Source: Desulfuromusa sp.
GTDB lineage: Bacteria; Desulfobacterota; Desulfuromonadia; Desulfuromonadales; Geopsychrobacteraceae
Direction: 5' to 3'
Assembly: GCA_016744675.1 (NCBI GenBank)
Contig: JADGDX010000004.1
Location: 1 to 64,000 of the forward strand
Length of the DNA: 64,000 nt
Shown: piece after piece, positions 38,963-48,366 of the stretch
Numbering within the stretch: position 1 is the first letter of the stretch
Layout of the letters: each line of letters begins with the position of its first letter
The notes under the pieces: model-generated
Told to the model about the DNA's origin: nothing
The model's database searches: none
What the model saw: the letters and a program-made list of their open reading frames with translations, nothing else
Position numbers and translations under genes: made by a program

Positions 38963-40342
38963 CTATCCTTTAGACACTTGGTTCAACAATTCCCAAAAAC
39001 CGGGAAAGGAGGTCTCAGTGCATGCAGAATCTAAAATTTTCAGCTCAGAGGTTGCATTCAATGCAGCAATTGCCATACTCATAGCGATCCGATGATCACC
39101 AAACGAATTCACCTCACCCCCACAAAGAGGTTTTCCACCGACAATCCTCATGCCATCTTCCAGAGGGACAATGTCTACGCCAAGTGATCCCAAACAATCA
39201 CACATTGCTGCGATACGATCAGTCTCTTTAACCCGTAATTCTTTGGCATCTCGGATTGTCGTCACACCTGCAGCAAAAGCAGCTGCGACACTGACAACCG
39301 GAAACTCATCAATAGCTCGAGGGATTAATTCCCCACCGATCTCAATACCACTTAAGTCACTGCTCTTAACCAATAAATCAGCAACAGGTTCGCCAGAGAG
39401 CTCACGTTGATTCGTTAGTTCAATTGAACCCCCCATCAGTTGCAGAATATCAATAATCCCACTGCGGGTCGGATTAATACCAACATTTTGGAGAAGGATC
39501 TCTGAATTGGGGACAATCAGTCCGGCAACAAGAAAAAAAGCAGCAGAAGAGATATCTCCGGGGACAACAACCTCTCGGCCAGTTAATTCTACCCGACCCT
39601 TGACTCTGGCACCCCCAGAGAAAGATTCAAGGTCAGCACCAAAATAACGTAACATTCTCTCACTGTGATCCCGCGAAAGATGGGGTTCAAAAACAGTTGT
39701 TTCGCCGTCAACATGCATTCCGGCCAGTAACACTGCCGACTTGACCTGAGCACTGGCAATTGGAGAGTGGTAATCCACTGGCTTTAATCCCCCCCCATCA
39801 ATGGCCAACGGAGCTTTGGTGTGATTATTTCGACCCAGTATTTTTGCCCCCATTGAAGTCAAGGGATCAATAACCCTCCCCATAGGACGTTTACGCAAGT
39901 ATTGATCTCCGGTTAAAATTGAGAAAAATGGCTGTGCAGAAAGAATTCCACTCATCAAGCGCATTGTAGTCCCGGAATTACCACAATCGATAACATCGTG
40001 GGGTTCTTTTAAACCCGCCAATCCACACCCTTGAATAATCAATTCGTCATCGGCAGTTTCAACAACCTCAATCCCCAGACTTTTAAACGCACTTAAAGTG
40101 GACAGACAATCTTCACCGCGCAATAACCCACGGATATGGCTTTCCCCTTTAGCCAAAGAAGCAAACATAATCGCGCGATGAGAAATCGACTTATCTCCAG
40201 GGACAACAAATTCGCCGCGCAGACCATTTTTGGGGGTAATTATTCTTGATTCTATTTTATGCATAGAGGGAATCATCCTTCTTAATTCTGATCGGTTTTG
40301 TTGTAGGGGAAAAACATCAGACTTCAAAATCTTGTCAGCCAC
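38963..40342 (-). CDS. aroA: 3-phosphoshikimate 1-carboxyvinyltransferase (true start may be MHKIESRIITP)
   Basis: FVVPGDKSISHRAIMFASLAKGES, DCGNSGTTMRLMSGIL, LRVKETDRIAAM, FGDHRIAMSMAIAAL. Confidence 0.97.
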   Translation of the reverse strand: MADKILKSDVFPLQQNRSELRRMIPSMHKIESRIITPKNGLRGEFVVPGDKSISHRAIMFASLAKGESHIRGLLRGEDCLSTLSAFKSLGIEVVETADDELIIQGCGLAGLKEPHDVIDCGNSGTTMRLMSGILSAQPFFSILTGDQYLRKRPMGRVIDPLTSMGAKILGRNNHTKAPLAIDGGGLKPVDYHSPIASAQVKSAVLLAGMHVDGETTVFEPHLSRDHSERMLRYFGADLESFSGGARVKGRVELTGREVVVPGDISSAAFFLVAGLIVPNSEILLQNVGINPTRSGIIDILQLMGGSIELTNQRELSGEPVADLLVKSSDLSGIEIGGELIPRAIDEFPVVSVAAAFAAGVTTIRDAKELRVKETDRIAAMCDCLGSLGVDIVPLEDGMRIVGGKPLCGGEVNSFGDHRIAMSMAIAALNATSELKILDSACTETSFPGFWELLNQVSKG

Positions 40343-40379
40343 TCACCAGCTGTCTAGATATCTTCAACTTGAACTTATT

Positions 40380-41249
40380 TTATAATATTGCATCACGAAG
40401 TTGCTTGGAGCGGAGGAAAAATTCAAACAACTTCTCCCCATTCCCCTCGGAAACATCGGCTTTAAGTTCGGCAAAAAAACCTTCAAACTGCTCCATCATT
40501 TCCAGTAACGCCTCACGATTTGTTTCTGCGATATCGCGCCACATAGTCGGATCAGACGAAGCAATCCGGGTGAAGTCACGAAATCCTCCTGCTGAAAACT
40601 CGAGAATATTCTCTTCATAATGATCGTATGAGCCAACAGCATTCACCAGAGAGTAAGCAACCATGTGAGGAAGATGGCTGATCGCAGCCAAAACCTTGTC
40701 GTGCTTTTCGAGTGTCATCTTGACCACTTCACTGCCAACAAGAGTCCACATTTTTTCTATAAGTTCAAGAGCAGACAGATCAGTGTTTTCGGTAGGGGTC
40801 AATATGCAGCGTTTTCCATGATACAAGGTCGGAAACGCAGCATCAGCACCACTCTTTTCAGTCCCCGCAATTGGATGACCGGGAACAAAATGAACCCCTT
40901 CGGGAAGCATAGGTTCAATCGCTCTGGCAACATCCCCCTTAACACTGCCACCATCAGTAATAATGGCACCTGCTTTCAACCCAGGCAAAAAGAGCTGTGT
41001 CACAGTACTCAAAGTTTTCACAGGTGTCGCAAGAAAAACAACATCAGCTCCTTTAACTGCGTCGAGCGGATCACGTGTATAGCGATCTATCACACCAAGT
41101 TTGATTGCAGTCTCGAGATTGGGCTTTCCCCTCCCGTAGCCAACAACTTCGCCAACAGCACCCGCCTCTTTCAACGCTAGTGCCAGAGATCCACCAATCA
41201 AACCGACACCAATAATTGCTAAACGAGGAATCAGAACAGAATCAGACAT
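40380..41249 (-). CDS. tyrA: Prephenate/arogenate dehydrogenase; start MSDSVLIPRLAIIGVG overlaps pheA by 8 nt
   Basis: LAIIGVGLIGGSLALALKEAG; PGHPIAGTEKSGADAAFPTLY. Confidence 0.93.
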   Translation of the reverse strand: MSDSVLIPRLAIIGVGLIGGSLALALKEAGAVGEVVGYGRGKPNLETAIKLGVIDRYTRDPLDAVKGADVVFLATPVKTLSTVTQLFLPGLKAGAIITDGGSVKGDVARAIEPMLPEGVHFVPGHPIAGTEKSGADAAFPTLYHGKRCILTPTENTDLSALELIEKMWTLVGSEVVKMTLEKHDKVLAAISHLPHMVAYSLVNAVGSYDHYEENILEFSAGGFRDFTRIASSDPTMWRDIAETNREALLEMMEQFEGFFAELKADVSEGNGEKLFEFFLRSKQLRDAIL

Positions 41250-42345
41250 GACTCTCTCCAACCATTCCCTCGTTTCTTGCGATCGGGTAGGATCCCAAAA
41301 TCTTAAGGAAATGACAGTAGCCACGCAATTCATCGATCGCAGCAGAAATTTCCGGGTCGTCGACATGACCTATCAGATCAAGGAAAAATATATATTCCCA
41401 CGCTTTTTGTTTAATCGGACGACTTTCAATCTTAGCCAGATTGATCTCGCGCTTACTGAAAGGTTCCAACATACGATAGAGAATTCCCGCCTCATCCTTA
41501 ACGCTAAACATGATTGAAGTTTTATCAGCGCCACTATTTTCAGGGGTTTTCTTACCGATAATCAAAAAGCGGGTAAAGTTGTTTGGGTTATCTTCAATCT
41601 TCGCTTTGACAACTTGAAGATCGTACTGGATGGCAGCCGCATGACTTGCGATGGCAGCCACAGTTTCATCCTCACTTGCCATTTGGGCAGCAGCGGCGGT
41701 ACTGGCAACATCCAACAGCGGTGTTTCTGCCATATTCGTTTCAAGCCAATGCCGACATTGCGCCAACGGTTGAGGATGAGAAACTATTTTACTAATTTTC
41801 TCGGGGTGACCAGATTTAGAAAGCAGGTTGTGTGAGATTTCGAGCATAACCTCAGCAATCATCTGCAGTTCTGAATCGAAGAACATATCGAGGGTGTGAT
41901 TCACCACCCCTTCAGTCGAATTTTCAACTGGAACAACACCATAATGGGCACGCCCCCGCTCAACTTCCTCAAAAACAGCCGGAATACTTTTTAAAGGAAC
42001 CAGCTGTGCAGACAAACCAAATTGCTGCATCGCCGCCATATGGGTAAATGTCGATTGCGGTCCTAGAAACGCGACACGCATCGGCATTTCCATATTCAAA
42101 GATGCTGATATGATTTCACGAAAAACCTTACACACAGCTTCGTTTGGAAAGGGGCCAGGGTTTTTACCAGTCAAACGCTCATAAATCGCTTTTTCGCGGC
42201 TCGGCACATAAAAAGATTTTTCACTTCCCTCTTTCGCCTTGCCAACATGAATTGCAACCTTCGCGCGTTGATTAAGCAAATCGAGAATCTTGTTATCGAT
42301 CTCATCGATCTGCTGACGTAATTGACCTAAATCTTCATCTGCCAT
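41242..42345 (-). CDS. pheA: Bifunctional chorismate mutase / prephenate dehydratase
   Basis: LGQLRQQIDEIDNKILDLLNQR; RVAFLGPQSTFTHMAA; VPVENSTEGVVNHTLD; C-terminal ACT domain. Confidence 0.95.
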   Translation of the reverse strand: MADEDLGQLRQQIDEIDNKILDLLNQRAKVAIHVGKAKEGSEKSFYVPSREKAIYERLTGKNPGPFPNEAVCKVFREIISASLNMEMPMRVAFLGPQSTFTHMAAMQQFGLSAQLVPLKSIPAVFEEVERGRAHYGVVPVENSTEGVVNHTLDMFFDSELQMIAEVMLEISHNLLSKSGHPEKISKIVSHPQPLAQCRHWLETNMAETPLLDVASTAAAAQMASEDETVAAIASHAAAIQYDLQVVKAKIEDNPNNFTRFLIIGKKTPENSGADKTSIMFSVKDEAGILYRMLEPFSKREINLAKIESRPIKQKAWEYIFFLDLIGHVDDPEISAAIDELRGYCHFLKILGSYPIARNEGMVGESHV

Positions 42346-42619
42346 AAAGACCTACTTTCGGTGATTTGATTGATAAGGTGGGGAAATGTAACCTAATCTG
42401 CCCTGAAAATCAATTCACCGCACCCCTTCTAAAAATGAAATGGGATCCTGCCGGTTCTTAAATTAACGTCGATTTTCAATGCACGTTCTCTGTGATTCTT
42501 AGCTACTGAAACCTACCGTCTCAATACTGTACGTGACCTTTACTAGTGAACACCCCTAGAGATATTGATCTCCATAGCTAGACCAATCGAACCACGACTG
42601 TTATCACGATAGCTTAGCA

Positions 42620-43294
42620 CTACCGAACAACCTGATGACCACGTTTTGCCCAGTCAACAATACCGTAGCGCAGGTTGTAGATCTTCTTAAAACCGTTTTC
42701 AATCAGAATTCGCGATGCGACTGTACTGCGATTTCCAGTCGCACAGTAAACCAGAATATCGTGATTTTTATACTCTGCCAATTTATCAAGGTAGTCCTGT
42801 AACACTTGAACAGGAAGCAGGTTTGCCCCTTGAATATAACCTTGTTGAAACTCCCCTTGAGTTCTGACATCCAGAATTACAGGATTGGTATTCTTCAAAA
42901 CTGCAACAGCTTGCTCTGCTGACAACTCACGATAGGACGCCGCATTATATTCGATGACCTTAATGATACCGCTTGCCGTTCCAGCGGTAAAATTGTAGCT
43001 ACCAGGCTTCTTCATCTTGACATAAGCACGCTCCCCTTTTGGAACGGGAAAGGTCTTTTCAATTCCTAATTCGGGAATCGTCAAAGTAAAAGAAGTGTAC
43101 CCACCTAGGGCAGGTTGAATATAATCACCGCGGTAAATCACAAAATCATTGTGCTGATCCGGTGCAAAGCTCAATAGCCGTAAGCCATCAACGATTTTAC
43201 CCGAGACGACAACTTCTTCATTTGCTTGGGTGAACCCCACTTGAGCAAACAAGAAGCTAAATAACACTGCAAAAAGAAGACTTATACTTTTCAC
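42620..43294 (-). CDS. Exported rhodanese-domain protein
   Basis: Signal peptide; VILDVRTQGEFQQGYIQGANLLPV; active-site loop CATGNRS. Confidence 0.9.
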   Translation of the reverse strand: MKSISLLFAVLFSFLFAQVGFTQANEEVVVSGKIVDGLRLLSFAPDQHNDFVIYRGDYIQPALGGYTSFTLTIPELGIEKTFPVPKGERAYVKMKKPGSYNFTAGTASGIIKVIEYNAASYRELSAEQAVAVLKNTNPVILDVRTQGEFQQGYIQGANLLPVQVLQDYLDKLAEYKNHDILVYCATGNRSTVASRILIENGFKKIYNLRYGIVDWAKRGHQVVR

Positions 43295-43309
43295 TGTACC
43301 CCCCTTTTA

Positions 43310-43353
43310 GACAATACATATATTTTTGCATGTATATATGTATATGAATTGTC
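43310..43353. repeat. Interrupted inverted repeat upstream of the rhodanese gene
   Basis: GACAATACATATA (43310-43322) and TATATGAATTGTC (43341-43353), 12/13 complementary, 18-bp spacer. Confidence 0.6.
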
Positions 43354-43407
43354 ATCGAAGCTATCAACTCAGAAACCGGTCACATTTGTAGTCTAAACAT
43401 CTTACGC

Positions 43408-44772
43408 TTATCGAGCGTTTACTGCCTGTCTCGAGTTTGTTTTCCTGCTATTTACTTGGCCATTACGCTTTGGCTTTCCAGAACCAAAAGGCTGACCAGT
43501 TTTTGCTTTAAAACCATTTTGGTTCCTCTTTTTTGATGCATGAACTCTGCCAGGATCAGATTTTCCTTGCTTAGTGGGTTCAGCGACAATGCTCAGGTTC
43601 GGCTCGTAGCCAACAACAACCTGCTGAGGTATTTTTGTTTTTAGAAGCCGCTCTATATCACGTAATAATTTGACTTCATCAATACTAACGAGTGAAACAG
43701 CCTGACCGGCACGACCCGCACGGCCAGTTCTTCCAATACGGTGAACATAATCTTCAGACACATTTGGTAGGTCAAAGTTAACAACTTGCGGTAATTGATC
43801 GATATCCAAACCACGAGCAGCGATATCAGTTGCAACCAACACACGAACCGCCCCTTTTTTAAATTCAGAGAGTGCTTTTGTTCTTGCCCCCTGGCTCTTA
43901 TTGCCATGAATGGCCGCCGCACTGATACCATCTTTTTCCAGTTGGCTGGAAAGTCTATTAGCACCATGTTTGGTTCGAGTAAAGACAAGAACCTGTTGCC
44001 AGTTTTTTGAACCAATCAAATAAGAAAGTAATTCACGTTTGCGTTTTTTATCAACCTTATGAATAACTTGGTCAACCCGTTCAGCAGTTGTATTTTGCTG
44101 TGCAACTTCAATAAGCAGTGGTGATTTCAGAAATCCACCGGCGAGTCTCTTAATATCATTTGAAAAAGTGGCAGAAAAAAGTAAGTTCTGCCTGTTTTTT
44201 GGCAGCAAAGCCAAAATCTTGCGGATATCATGGATAAAACCCATGTCCAGCATCCGGTCAGCTTCATCGAGAACCAAAATTTCGACCTTAGATAGATCGA
44301 GAGTTCCCTGACCCACATGATCAAGAAGACGACCAGGCGTTGCAACGAGGATATCGACACCTCGACGAAGTGCAGCAAATTGTGGTCGGATACTAACACC
44401 GCCATAAATGACTGCAGAGCGCAGTGGCAAGTGCTTTCCATAGCTAATCACATTTTCATCTATTTGCGCGGCAAGCTCACGTGTTGGTGTCAATACAAGT
44501 GCCCGCACAGGTCGCTTACCCCCTACCACTTTTTTTGAATTCAAGAGCTGTAATAACGGCAGGGTAAATCCAGCTGTTTTCCCCGTACCTGTCTGGGCAG
44601 CAGCTAAGATGTCTACCCCCTTAAGAACTGCTGGGATCGCCTTAGCTTGGATTGGTGTTGGTTGGCTGTAACCCTGCTCAGCTACAGCACGAAGAAGTTC
44701 GGTCTCAAGACCAAGATTGTTAAACGTCATAGAAAAAATACTCCAGTATACTAGCCGAAAACATGCGTCCAT
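43408..44772 (-). CDS. rhlE: DEAD-box RNA helicase (true start probably [16 protein letters not shown])
   Basis: Q motif, [50 protein letters not shown]; basic C-terminal tail. Confidence 0.9.
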   Translation of the reverse strand: MDACFRLVYWSIFSMTFNNLGLETELLRAVAEQGYSQPTPIQAKAIPAVLKGVDILAAAQTGTGKTAGFTLPLLQLLNSKKVVGGKRPVRALVLTPTRELAAQIDENVISYGKHLPLRSAVIYGGVSIRPQFAALRRGVDILVATPGRLLDHVGQGTLDLSKVEILVLDEADRMLDMGFIHDIRKILALLPKNRQNLLFSATFSNDIKRLAGGFLKSPLLIEVAQQNTTAERVDQVIHKVDKKRKRELLSYLIGSKNWQQVLVFTRTKHGANRLSSQLEKDGISAAAIHGNKSQGARTKALSEFKKGAVRVLVATDIAARGLDIDQLPQVVNFDLPNVSEDYVHRIGRTGRAGRAGQAVSLVSIDEVKLLRDIERLLKTKIPQQVVVGYEPNLSIVAEPTKQGKSDPGRVHASKKRNQNGFKAKTGQPFGSGKPKRNGQVNSRKTNSRQAVNAR

Positions 44773-45301
44773 CAGACGTCTGAAAACAATCTAACCTGCT
44801 GGTTTTAAAAGAGAATAGGCTATTCGGAGCTATCTCTTGCATAAATAAATGCAAAAAACTCCGCACAGACACTTCTCAAGAGTAAAGCCTATAATGGTAG
44901 ATTGCCATCTAATATTAGCGGATAGCACCATGATTGGAACCTGTCCACACCTTGTCAAGATGACAAAGAAACGGTCCGGGACGGGAAGTTTATTAATTGG
45001 TGTCAGGGGAGGATCGAAAGAAACAACCGAGGCACTACTAGTGCCGACCGATGGGCACAATGAGCGCAGGACATTAACAGAATAGCCCCAACGTGTCTAG
45101 CCCTATAATTTTCTGCAATAGGTTCCTCTAAACAGGAGAACATATGAATTGAGATGTACGCTCAATAATTATTTCACCAACGATCACCCACTGTACCCAC
45201 TATATAATTGATAAACCCGCTTGACCCACCGATTTGCCACAGCTAGAATCTCGTGTTTGAATAGTATCTACCCTACTTACTTAAATACAAAGGAAATATA
45301 A

Positions 45302-46492
45302 ATGTCCATCGCAACCAAAATAAAAGCACAAATAGAAGGTTCTTCATGGATTCGTAAGATGTTTGAAGAGGGAGCCGCACTTCGGCAACAATACGGCGAT
45401 GAAAATGTTTTTGATTTCACTCTGGGGAATCCCACCACAGAACCCCCTAAAGAGCTTCATCAGGAACTTAAAAAAATAGCAGACAACCCAACTCCTGGCA
45501 TGCACCGCTACATGAACAATGCTGGTTACGAAGAAACTCGTGCAGCAGTCGCAGAAGTCATTGCTGAACATTGCAATCAACCGGTCAAGGCAGCACATAT
45601 TGTCATGACCTGCGGTGCCGGAGCCGCCCTAAACGTTGTGCTAAAAACACTCTTGAATCCGGGAGATGAGGTCATCATCCTGACTCCCTACTTTGTTGAG
45701 TACAAATTTTATATCGACAACCATAATGGCGTCGCAGTTGAAGTTGTCACCAAGGATGATTTTCAACCTGACCTTGAAGCGATCCGTTCTGCGATCAATT
45801 CACGAACACGTGCCATTATCATCAACTCACCAAACAATCCAACCGGTGTTATTTATCCCGAATCTACCCTTAATAAATTAAGTAACCTGTTGGCCGACAA
45901 AGAAAAAGAATACGGAACTACAATACTCACCATTTCGGATGAACCATATGCACGTATTAGCTTTGGGGAAAAGGTTCCAAGTATTTTCAATTGTATTAAA
46001 AATTCAGTCATTGTCACATCCCACTCAAAAGATCTAGCTCTTCCGGGAGATAGAATTGGCTATCTGGCAGCTAATCCTGCAATGGTCGATGTTGATCTCT
46101 TTTTACAAGGGTCGATCTTTTGCAATCGTGTCCTCGGTTTTGTCAACGCACCTGCACTGATGCAAAAACTGGTGACAAACCTACAGCGCGTCAGTGTTAA
46201 TGTTGGTGAATATCAACATAAGCGAGATCTTCTTTATAACAAGCTGACCGAACTTGGCTTTGAGATGGTCAAGCCTGGCGGTGGATTCTATCTCTTCCCC
46301 AAGTCACCGCTAGAAGATGAAATGGAATTTATCCGCATAGCACAAAAATATCGTATTCTCTTAGTTCCAGGTTCCGGATTCGGCGCCCCAGGTTTCTTCC
46401 GCATTGCCTATTGTGTTGAAGATGAGATGATTGAGCGAAGTTTACCTAAATGGGAAGAACTCGCTCGAGAGATTGGCTTAACAACAAAGTGA
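45302..46492 (+). CDS. Pyridoxal phosphate-dependent aminotransferase (aspartate aminotransferase family)
   Basis: INSPNNPTGVIYP; PLP-lysine motif SHSKDLALPGDRIGYLA. Confidence 0.93.
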   Translation: MSIATKIKAQIEGSSWIRKMFEEGAALRQQYGDENVFDFTLGNPTTEPPKELHQELKKIADNPTPGMHRYMNNAGYEETRAAVAEVIAEHCNQPVKAAHIVMTCGAGAALNVVLKTLLNPGDEVIILTPYFVEYKFYIDNHNGVAVEVVTKDDFQPDLEAIRSAINSRTRAIIINSPNNPTGVIYPESTLNKLSNLLADKEKEYGTTILTISDEPYARISFGEKVPSIFNCIKNSVIVTSHSKDLALPGDRIGYLAANPAMVDVDLFLQGSIFCNRVLGFVNAPALMQKLVTNLQRVSVNVGEYQHKRDLLYNKLTELGFEMVKPGGGFYLFPKSPLEDEMEFIRIAQKYRILLVPGSGFGAPGFFRIAYCVEDEMIERSLPKWEELAREIGLTTK

Positions 46493-47376
46493 TCAGGACT
46501 TTTCAATTGACACCACAAACCCTTAGAGCTGAAGTCACAAAAAGAGTTATCGATATTGTTGATAACTCAAGCAAAAACCACCTATCGGGCTTTGATGAAA
46601 AATGCTGGGAGAGCCCTTTGGTGGGGATTGCTCAAGGTCATGATGCGCTGTTCAGCAACTATAAAAATATTATCGACACATCATACTGGACTCCGCTTGA
46701 AGCTATGGAGCTAGAGTATCCAGATGATTCGTTCCATGCTGAAAATCTCAGTGTGATTTGCTGGGTATTACCTCAAACTGAAAAAACTCTGACAGATCAA
46801 CGCAGAGAAGACAATCTTCCGGCGAAACGCTGGGTCTATTCCCGCCATTTTGGGGAAATATTCAACGAACACCTGAGATCAACACTGTGTGATGAATTCC
46901 GTGCACAGGGCATTCGTGCGGTAGCCCCAGCCCTTTCTAAAAACTGGGGCTACCGCCAGTCAAAAAAAACCGGGATATTTTCTAACTGGTCTGAGAGACA
47001 CACTGCCTATGTCGCAGGTCTTGGTACTTTTGGGTTATCGGACGGCTTTATTTCTGAAAAAGGAAAAGCGATCAGAATTGGCTCTATTGTCGTCGATACA
47101 GTCATTGAGGCTGACACAAGGTCAGCCACGTCTCACACCCAGAATTGCCTCTACCTAACGCAGCAAACCTGCGGTATCTGCATCAAAAGGTGCCCTATTG
47201 CAGCTATTAATAATCAAGGACACGACAAACAAATGTGTCATGATTACATCCGAGAGGTCACTTCGCCCTACGCAAAAAAAGTTTCCGGTGAAGTCGCTAC
47301 CCCTTGTGGCCTCTGTCAGATCAACGTTCCTTGTGAAAGGAGAAATCCGTTGAGAAAGAAAAGAATAAACGGATAA
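46489..47376 (+). CDS. Epoxyqueuosine reductase (QueG)-like 4Fe-4S protein
   Basis: CGICIKRCPIAAIN plus C-terminal CGLCQINVPCERRNP; GTG start overlaps aminotransferase stop (GTGA). Confidence 0.8.
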   Translation: MIRTFQLTPQTLRAEVTKRVIDIVDNSSKNHLSGFDEKCWESPLVGIAQGHDALFSNYKNIIDTSYWTPLEAMELEYPDDSFHAENLSVICWVLPQTEKTLTDQRREDNLPAKRWVYSRHFGEIFNEHLRSTLCDEFRAQGIRAVAPALSKNWGYRQSKKTGIFSNWSERHTAYVAGLGTFGLSDGFISEKGKAIRIGSIVVDTVIEADTRSATSHTQNCLYLTQQTCGICIKRCPIAAINNQGHDKQMCHDYIREVTSPYAKKVSGEVATPCGLCQINVPCERRNPLRKKRING

Positions 47377-47394
47377 TCCAACATCTCACTTAAA

Positions 47395-48366
47395 CTAAAT
47401 TTGATCCGCCATAATATGTGCAGGAATAATCTTTCCGGTTGGGCTAACGTAACGAACTTCACATTTGAGTTCAAACCCAATGTTATCTAAAATTTTTTGT
47501 CTGACTTGCTTAATCAAGGTCAGTACATCTGCAGATGTCGCTCTCCCAAGGTTGATGATAAAATTAGCATGCTGCGATGAAATCTCTGCATTGCCAACCT
47601 GAAGACCCTTCAAGCCAGCTGTTTCAATAATTTTACCGGGGGGGCCAACAGTAGCATGCATTTCCTGACTGCTTAAAAAAACCGAACCGCAATTAGGCAG
47701 TTTCCGAGGGAATTTAACTCGTCTGGACCGCAAATCCTCGAGCATTTCCTGACGAATGGCTTTGATATCCCCATTTGCACAATTCAAAACTACAGCAACA
47801 ACCACACATCCCGTCCCCTGCAATGCACTATATCGGTAGGAAAAATCACATTCGTCCTTGCTCAAAGTTTGCAAATGTCCATTTTTGCTGATGACTGTGA
47901 CGTTAACCACATTTTCACCAATACCCTTACGCTGACTACCACCATTCATCATGACCAGACCGCCCACGGTTCCAGGAATGCCAATACAGTGCTCTAGACC
48001 TGTCAATCCGGTCTGCATTGACTTGCGAGCAAGTTGTGGCACCCAAGCACCCCCTTGAGCACATATTGTATTGCCCACAATACTGATATCAGCCATCTCT
48101 TCGCCAACTTTAATGACAATCCCGCGAACACCCGCATCATCAAATAACAAGTTAGTTCCCTGACCAATAACGATAAATGGAACGTGATTATCCGTTGCGA
48201 AACGGAGAATTTTGACAATTTGCTCAGAATCGTTTGGTTCAACAAACAAATCTGCCGGACCACCAATCTCCCAACTAGTGTGACCTGATAGCGGCTCAGA
48301 AAAAGTTACTTTGCCTATTTTCTGTATCGCCAGAAGATCTAGTTTTTTCTGAAATGATTCAGTCAT
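47395..48366 (-). CDS. murB: UDP-N-acetylenolpyruvoylglucosamine reductase
   Basis: HTSWEIGGPADLFVEP, GQGTNLLFDD, GIPGTVGGLVMMNGGSQ, FPRKLPNCGSVF. Confidence 0.96.
   Translation of the reverse strand: MTESFQKKLDLLAIQKIGKVTFSEPLSGHTSWEIGGPADLFVEPNDSEQIVKILRFATDNHVPFIVIGQGTNLLFDDAGVRGIVIKVGEEMADISIVGNTICAQGGAWVPQLARKSMQTGLTGLEHCIGIPGTVGGLVMMNGGSQRKGIGENVVNVTVISKNGHLQTLSKDECDFSYRYSALQGTGCVVVAVVLNCANGDIKAIRQEMLEDLRSRRVKFPRKLPNCGSVFLSSQEMHATVGPPGKIIETAGLKGLQVGNAEISSQHANFIINLGRATSADVLTLIKQVRQKILDNIGFELKCEVRYVSPTGKIIPAHIMADQI

Noticed and set aside
40665-41180. 171-aa plus-strand ORF
   Set aside because: Antisense to tyrA, which has clear NAD-binding and family motifs; low-complexity basic translation.
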